NCBI RefSeq assembly: GCF_002878395.1
Contig: NC_061118.1
Location: 89,593,924 to 89,657,923, forward strand
Origin: Capsicum annuum
Lineage: Eukaryota; Streptophyta; Magnoliopsida; Solanales; Solanaceae
DNA length: 64,000 nucleotides
Reading direction: 5' to 3'
Each line of letters starts with the position of its first letter. Position 1 is the first letter of the stretch. The notes under the pieces were generated by a model, which was given only the letters and a program-made list of their open reading frames with translations, had not been told where the DNA came from and searched no databases. Below, one piece after another: positions 56,257 to 64,000 of the stretch. A program made the position numbers and the translations under genes.

Positions 56257-59200
56257 TGTAACACCCTGATTTTCTAAACTGGAATGCTACACGGTGCTCA
56301 TGACTCCGAAGGACCACAAGCTAACCCATGAGTGATATCTATACCTATACACTGCATAATATAACATGAAAATGCAGAAACATATACTAAATGGCCATAA
56401 GGTTCTAATCTAAATAAAAACATCTGATAAGAATAATGTCTGAAAATGGTATAATAATACCAAAACAAATCTGAAATAACTGTCTGACATGCTATAGTCT
56501 AGAAAGCCTCTAAACTGTCTAAAGAAAGAGTTGGTGGAATATGTCTCCAACTAACTTCGTCTAGAAAAAACTAAACTGAAATAATAAATAAAATATAATA
56601 ATATCGTCTTCGAATGGATGAGGACTCACTGCAAATCTATGACTGGAATTCCACTACTGATATAGAACACGTGCCTCTGAACCTATGGTGTAATCTAAGA
56701 GAAAGCACCATAGCGCAAATGCATCAGTACGTCTGAATATACTGAGTATACGAGTGAGGTAGGATAAATGCAAAGGGTTATATGTATGAATAATACTGAT
56801 TGATATGAATGTGGGAATACATATATACATACATAACTGTAACTAAACTCGTGGTGATACTGATTACTGAGTCTGAATACTGACAACATGAGTTTACTGA
56901 TGCTGAGGTACTGAATGATTGAGTTTAATGATATTGATATTTAATTAACTAATAAGTGAGGAACTGATACTGTATTACTGAATACTGGGAGACTGATACT
57001 ATATTACTAATAAAGGAATAATTGTTTTTGACAGTTCTGATTATGGAGAACTAGTCTGATTGACTATATCTGACAGTCCTAAAACTGGGTACTGATAACA
57101 TTAGTGACTGTATCTAATAGTTGTGAATCTAATGGAACTATCTGAGTCCCGTACTTTATTTCAGTTGACTATATCTGACAGTCCTAAAATCTAAAGAACT
57201 ATCTGAGATCTTTTACTGAGACTAGATGATATTATCTGTCAGTCCTATAATCTATAACTAAAACTGTAGGAATAGTTGTTTAACCGATATGCCCTTATGT
57301 GTGCCATTATGACTAAGCTGAGGTCTAATCTCTGCCCTGACTGGAAGGGTTTCAATACCACACCACTGGTAAAGACAACTGTGGGTAACCCTTATCTGAC
57401 AGTATTCCCAAAAAAAATGGTGGGGCCCTCATCTGACAGTGGTCAAGCCACCTCATCAACCCTTATCTGACAGTGTTGATGTCTCAACCTATGTTGGATA
57501 CATAGTTGTAGAATGTAAGGATGATTGCTAAGAATCACACCCTCATCTGACAGTATGTGTTTCCATTCTTGGGTTCACTCGGTACTAACTTCTACTCCCA
57601 TCTGAAGAGACTGAACATGAATAACTAACTGAACATGTACTGAGCTGACTAAATTTCATTGACTGATGGAATACTACTGAGTTCTGAGGACTGGTTGAGA
57701 GTACTGAAGTTACTAAGATTAACTGTGAATACTGAGGTTGCTGAGGTTACTGAGCACTGAGGTTACTGAGATTACTGACTACTGAGATTGCTGAGTTTTC
57801 CTGAGTCACATGACTCACTGAATTCTATAGATCATTGTTTGACTGAGAGTGTCGTGATAACATGACATGGCTCTAGGCACACAGTTACATTTTTTGGGTA
57901 CAAGTACCCCTAGGACTCGACGGAAGGAAACTGATGCAACTAGACTTTCTTGAGTACATGACCATCAACAACAATCCATAATACATGAGTGGCGGATTTC
58001 ATAAAGTACATGGTCATCATAATATCTAACATGAATAGGAATGCTTATAATCAAGTGATAAATCTCATATTCTAATATCATGGGCATTCCGACAACATAT
58101 ACGATTCATAACAATGGCATGGAAACCATTTAAGCATAAGGGAATGGCAAACATATAACATTTAGTTCATATTGTAATAATTTGGGGATAACTCATGTGA
58201 TACTTCGAAATCATGATCTTGTTCATAGCATGGAAGGCATATAGACACACTAAGAATCCATTCCCCAATCATCATGTACATTCCATTGACACATATATTG
58301 CACAACAATTACAAGTGAGCTCTTTGAACGTAATAGACTAGCATGAATTTATCATATAGTTCACCCCTAAGTTATAATACGTGATTTTTATCATTCAAGG
58401 CATTTTATCAAACACCTTACATGCACAATATTGAGCATAGGTGTACTTACCAAATTTAGAAATCTTTAACCACCCAAATTCATGGGTTTCCAACTAACAT
58501 GCCCATACACTTCTTGGAAACACATTTAGCTACCATATTGAAATACAATTAACAACCATCAACATGAACATAATCACACAACAACATAAAGATCATAATT
58601 TATTATTTAAAACATGGTTCTTGAGATCCATAGGTGAAAGGGATCCATGGATGAACACTATGCATACCTTAAAGATTGATCTTGAAAGAGATCTAATGTT
58701 TCTTGAAGGTTCTTGAAGAAATTCTTAGGCTTGTTCTTAAGGAGATGATCTTGAGAAAAAACCCTAATCTTGTGGTTCAGAGTGTATGAGAGAGCTTTTT
58801 GAGATGTTTAACTAAAGAGAATGGAAGATACTAATCTCCTTGAGGGTTATAAGTCATGGGAAGTGAAGGTAAAAGACCAAAATACCCTTACTAAAATATC
58901 CCTCAATTGTTGGGAAAAATAGCTGATGACATTATTGACAAGCCGTCAGACTGGTGATAGGTCGTCACAAATTTTCATCACAAAAAGGTGAAATCTTAGT
59001 TTTCTGGTTAAGGTTGATGACATTGGTGATAGTCCATCACGAGCATGACGGCTTGTCATAAAATATCATCACCAGGGTCAGAAATCTGCCCTGGTCTGAC
59101 GACATTGGTGATAGGCCATCACGGGCGTGACGGCTTGTCACAATTGTCGTCACCAGTTTCCCAGTCGGACATGTTGGAGTAAAAAAGGTATAACTCTTTG

Positions 59201-59537
59201 CTTCGATATCGAATTTAGACAAAATTCATATCGTTGGAAAGATAATTCAAAGATCCTTCATTTGATATATATTAAGACACCCACTTTATGATATAAAATG
59301 AGTTATGGTCAATTAAAGTTAACCCAAGTTTTGACGCTCACTAAAACTTGAACGATAGGAAAGCTTTCAACTTGTACTTGAGTTAAGGAACCTATATGAT
59401 ATAAATTCATGCTCAAATAGATTCCCATAATACATAATTGATTAATACACTAAATTTACATAGGATTCGAGGCTTTTGAAATGTCTACTCATAGGAATGA
59501 TAGATTTTCATTCTAGTCTAAAATGTGGGGTATTACA
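56257..59537 (-). repeat. Element B 3' LTR
   Basis: Ends TGTAACACCCTGATTTTC and GTGGGGTATTACA, 3281 bp. Related to the solo LTR at 29789. It contains a CTGA-rich half (56830-57850), four CATCTGACAGT-type motifs in 57389-57557, an inverted-repeat-rich block (58920-59165, with GGTGATAGGCCATCAC and TGACGGCTTGTCA) and a TATA-like ACTTATAACCC on the minus strand near 58845-58855. Confidence 0.85.
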
Positions 59538-62116
59538 ATATCTCCGCCTTGGGAACATTTGTCCTCGAGTGAGATTGACTGAGGTGAGAGAAAATACAAC
59601 TGATGTGGATATAGAGCATGAACGACTAGTCATAATTTTATGGCTGACATGATTGATAAGCTAAAATATCATACTGAACATGCATATCTGATGTATGCAT
59701 AATTGATTCATAAGTACATGAGGGAGAGTACTGATAAGATAATCACGTATATCTGATGCATGAATATATGACTAAACTGGCTCATGATCATGTAAACAAA
59801 TATGCAATGGTAAAGATACCAAGTTTGAACTGCGAACTGAGCATGGAGCAGAATACCAAGTTTGTTCTGAATACTTAACATGAAGATGAATAAGCTTAAA
59901 GAGAACTGTTACCTTAAACGGAAACACTAATGAATCCAGAGATCATTTACTAAACATGCATGAGTGAAAACATGAGAACATAAATGAATTTGGAATGTGA
60001 TACATGAACTAAACTGAGACATTGAGTACATGGCCTACGACTGAGTTTTGAAGCTAGAGGGTCGGCTCATAAGTAACACTTTCTCCAAGATTGATTCATC
60101 AAAGAAATTGATATGTTTAAATCATGGAAGTTTGGGGGCTATAATGTATCTCCCCTTTGGGACACTATGTCCCTTCAAAGATGCTAGACTGACCTTGCTA
60201 GATGTTAAGAGAGTTGAGGGGATGCACAAGGCACCTAGGTACAAAATCATAACTGATTATCTGAGATCTAAAACTGAAGCATGATGCACGAATGCATAGA
60301 AATACTAACTTATCTGATTAACTAAGTAAATGGTAATTGAATGATGGGTATGCAACACTAAATTGTACTTAATCTGAGTAGCTGGGCTGAGGCCATAAAT
60401 TATTATGCATATGAGAAGGGACTGACTGGGTAACATGAGGTAACTGATCATGGATTTCATGAAAGCTATATTGCTTGAAAATACAGGACCAAACGTATTG
60501 CATGATTTGGAAACATTCCATAGACTAAGGTATTGAAATACCTATAACTGAGTAGCTAATCACTGTATGCTATGGTCAAGGAAGTCTAAAATTGAACTGA
60601 ATTTCTGAGCTGAATACTGATCTGAAGCTGAAACTATAACGTAAGACTGTAACTGGGATCCATACTGGATCTAAATGCTGGGTCCTGGTAACTGAATACT
60701 AAAACTGAGGTTTAGACTAATACTGAAGTGCTTAATTCTGAGACTGAACACTAATTACGGAATACTGAGTACTGAACTGTAACTGAGATAGAAACTAAGT
60801 TATGATAGTTGCACAATGAAGGCTGACATAAGTCAAGGATCTGAATATACATTCACACTCTGAATTTACCTAATTTTTAAGTACTACCTCTCACTATCCC
60901 TTTGCTTGCATACTAACAGGATATTCAAGTCTATCTTCGTAAGTACACCCTTGTGTAAAGAAAGCATGCAACAACCTTCTCTTAATATGAATCATTCACT
61001 CTCTTATTTAAGCAAATACTCATCGCTACACTACATTGTTTTCACAAAAAGAGCTCACTGAAGGGGTTAAGTTAGGAAAACCTGAAACAGGAATGGATAT
61101 TGACTGAACTTGACACATGACTGCAACCTGAGGAATAGAATATAAACAACATGGATTTACCAAAAAGGTCTAAAATGAGTATATACATGATATAGTCTGA
61201 ATTTATCTGATCAGTGGGGCATAGCATGAGTCATGGAAACTGAGTATACTGGGAAGCATGATACGTGTACATGAGTCATGAGTTGTATGACCTTAGTCTG
61301 GAATTTCTGAGTTTATGGAACATAATTTGTAACACTGAGTGATCTAGAACTGATCTCCCTATACTGGGAACTGAAAGTGCACACGATTCTATGGAATGCA
61401 TGTGAACATAAGCTGTATTCATGAAATCTGAGACATAAAGCATGCATAGGCATTATGCTGACTGAAGTATGAAGCTTTACACTGAGATATGGATGGGTCG
61501 GGAATCATCTTCCCTAATTGATTTTCTGTACATACTAACACTACTACTAGAATTTGAGAGCCTGACTTGGTTACTTGATCTATCATCTCTCCCTTAGCTT
61601 TAAGCCATCATCATAAGTCTGTGAACACTAAACTAATCTCTGAACTGCACTGAAATTATCATCACATACTTACACTCTAATCAACACATGCTCGCCTTAC
61701 TAAATACATCATCTACTTCTATTTCCTTACATACTACTAATATCACATTCACACCTTCATGCTTAATTTTTAAGTCAATAAACTTAAATTTCTAACTCAC
61801 ACTGTTCAATCCTACTAATTTGTTATAGCACAACTATCCCCATGAATACATAATCTATTCAATTTGGATATCGTATCTCAACTTGTCTACTGCTAAACTT
61901 CTGGGTTCATGCTTCTAACTCTAGGTCATATGCTATCATAGGATTTTGAAAAGGGATCTGATGGCATATCCAAATTTGGGTTCGGGAACGAGTTCTCATG
62001 ATCATGGATGAGATCCATGCAACTTTGGAACATAACTTAACTGATGGGATACTTTCTGAGAAAACCCTATCTTTATGACTTAAGCTTTACTATTTTTGTT
62101 ACCTTGAACTGCAACT
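59538..62116 (-). other. Element B internal remnant, non-coding
   Basis: Starts with ATATCTCCGCCTTGGGAAC, on the minus strand the polypurine tract (GGCGGAGATAT) and the CACTCGAGGACAAATGTTCC phrase of Tekay/Del 3' ends. A diverged second version of this (TATCTCCCCTTTGGGACACTATGTCC) lies at 60149-60175, so the 3' end region may be duplicated. The rest is CTGA-rich and without coding motifs. The frame at 60048-60284 has no family features. Confidence 0.5.
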
Positions 62117-64000
62117 AAACTCATGTTGATACTGACTTCTGAGTCTGAATACTGACAACATGAGTTTACTGATGCTGAGGTACTGAATGACTGAGTTTAA
62201 TGATATTGATAATAAGTGATGAACTGATAATGTATTACTGAATAATGGGAGATTAATACTGTATTACTGATAAAGGAATGATTGTTTCTGACAGTTCTGA
62301 TTATGGAGAACTAGTCTGATTGACTGTATCTGACAGTCCTGAAACTGGGTACTGATAACATGAGTGACTATATCTGACAATCCTAAATCTGATGGAACTA
62401 TCTGAGTCCCATACTAATTGTATCTGACAGTCTTGAAATTTGAAGAACTATCTGAGTTCTTTTAATGAAACTGATAATTGTATCTGAAAGTCCTAGAATT
62501 TTTAACTGAAACTGTGGGAAGTAGTTATTTAACCGACATGCCTCTATATGTGCCATTATGGCTAAGCTGGGGTCCAATCTCTGCCCTGACTGAAAAGGTG
62601 TCAATACCGCACCACTGGTAAAGACAATTGGGGGTAACCCTCATCTAATAGTGTTCCCAAAAGAGAATGGTAGGGCCCTCATCTAACAGTGTTGACGTCA
62701 CAACCTATGCTGGCTACATAGTTTTGGAATGCAAGGATGACTGCTAAGAATCATACCCTCATCTGACAGTGTCTTCCCATCTTTGGGTTCACTCGGTGCT
62801 AACTTCTACTCCTATCTTAAGAGACTGAACATTAATAACTGACTGAACATGTACTGAGCTGACTGAATTCTGTTGACTGATGGAATACTACTGAGTTCTG
62901 AGGACTGGTTGAGAGTACTGAAGTTACTGAGATTAATTGTGAATACTGAGGTTGCTGAGGTTACCGAGCACTGAGATTACTGAGTTTTCCTGAGTCACAT
63001 GACTGACTGAATTCTATAGATCATGGTTTGACTAAGAGTTTCGTGATAACATGACATGGCTCTAGGCACACAGCTACATTTTTCAAGTACAAGTACCCCC
63101 AGGACTCAATGGAAGGAAACTGATACAACTTGACTTTCTTGAGTACATGACCATCAATAACAATCCATAATACATGAGTGAGGGATTTCATGAAGTACAT
63201 GGTCATCATAATATCTAACATAAATATGAATTCTTATAATCAAGTGTTAAATCTCATATTCTAATATCATGGGCATTCCAACAATATATACTATTCATAA
63301 CAATAGCATGGAAACCATTTAAGCATAAGGGAATGGCAAACATATAACATTTAGTTCATATTGTAATAATTTGGGGATAACTCATGTGATACTTCAAAAT
63401 CATGATCTTGTTCATAGCATGGAAGGCATATAGACACACTATGAGTCCATTCCCCAATCATCATGTACATTCCATTAACACATATATTGCACAACAATGA
63501 CAAGTGAGCTCTTTGAACATAATAGACTAGCATGAATTTATCATATAGTTCACCCCTAAGTTATAATACATGATTTTTATCATTCTAGGCATTTTATCAA
63601 ACACCTTACATGCACAATATTGAGCATAGGTGTACTTAACAAATTTAGAAATCTTGAACTACCCAAATTCATGGGTTTCCAACTAACATGCCCATACACT
63701 TCTTGGAAACACATTTAGATACCATCTTGAAACACAACTAACAACCATCAACATGAACATAATCACACAACATAAAGATAGTAATTTATTTTTTAAAACA
63801 TAGCTCTTGAGCTCCACAGATGAAAGGGATCCATGGATGAATACTGCGCATACCTTAAAGCTTGATCTTGAAAGAGATCTAATGTTTTTTGATGTTTGTT
63901 GAAGAAATCCTTAGTCTTGTTCTTGAGGAGATGATCTTGAGAGAAAACCCTAATCTGTTGGTTTAGAGTGTATGAGAGAGTTTTTTGAGATGTTTAACTA
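62117..64000 (-). repeat. Element B second LTR copy, partial
   Basis: Direct repeat of 56834 to about 58815 with scattered differences and a few deletions. It starts abruptly inside the LTR at AACTGCAACTAAACTC and reaches the window end. Motif block CATCTGACAGT is shared (about 62640-62780), with some copies mutated to CATCTAACAGT or CATCTAATAGT. Confidence 0.85.

Larger units (their letters stand above)
56257..64000 (-). mobile_element. Element B: Tekay/Del-like element, incomplete in the window
   Basis: Minus-strand element inserted in the 5' LTR of F. A complete 3' LTR (56257-59537), an internal stretch (59538-62116) and a second LTR copy from 62117 that runs off the window. The second copy lacks the first 577 bp (plus view) of the LTR, and no primer site, gag or pol is present. 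The element is therefore internally deleted or rearranged. The target duplication cannot be checked because the far end is outside. Confidence 0.75.

Noticed and set aside
57276..57470. Plus-strand 64-codon frame in the element B LTR
   Set aside because: The homologous stretch in the second LTR copy (62530-62700) does not keep the same frame, and the region is a repeat-motif block of an LTR.

Overview
This window is a retrotransposon nest from a plant nuclear genome. I could support no ordinary host gene, tRNA, rRNA or CRISPR array. It contains Ty3/gypsy LTR elements of the Tekay/Del and Athila/Tat kinds, tRNA-iMet and tRNA-Asp type primer sites, and an endogenous caulimovirid with a transactivator-position ORF. 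Together these suggest a Solanaceae species (Solanum, Capsicum or Nicotiana type). That placement is inference, since no host gene is present to anchor it. The AT-rich decay and nesting fit pericentromeric heterochromatin.

Layout, left to right. (1) 1-661: Ty3/gypsy protease remnant, followed by what looks like the start of another LTR (664-791). (2) 792-8026: a complete minus-strand Athila/Tat-like element with two 1.53-kb LTRs, a tRNA-Asp type PBS and gag plus protease, but no RT, RNase H or integrase. (3) 8027-14340: LTR-like non-coding DNA with a dense short-repeat array (9840-10202) and a plus-strand Athila/Tat protease remnant (10275-10757) that also lacks downstream pol. (4) 14341-46238: an old plus-strand Ty3/gypsy element, here called D. 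Its PR, RT/RNase H, integrase and 3' LTR are split by a caulimovirid endogenous viral element (about 14850-20404, minus), by element A (21492-33540, plus, TSD ATTTT, itself split by an antisense solo LTR at 29789-32345 with TSD AATAC) and by element C (33625-42157, plus, TSD CTAGT). (5) 46239-56256: a very old minus-strand element, F, of the same LTR family as D, with a 4.85-kb LTR. (6) 56257-64000: element B, minus, inserted in the second LTR of F and running off the window.

Nearly all transposon coding regions are broken by stops. Most are at codons expected to be Gln or Trp, which fits C-to-T decay of methylated DNA. The exception is the 644-codon viral PR-RT-RNase H frame, which is open. 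Two 100-N gaps (34925-35024, 40591-40690) are flanked by the same sequence on both sides, so they look like unmerged contig overlaps.

Points most worth a second look: a 198-bp near-perfect inverted repeat of the viral transactivator-position gene flanking the viral polymerase; two tandem retropepsin-like domains in the virus; gag-protease-only Athila/Tat elements seen twice; and palindrome-rich modules just upstream of TATA-like sites in the LTRs of several otherwise different families.
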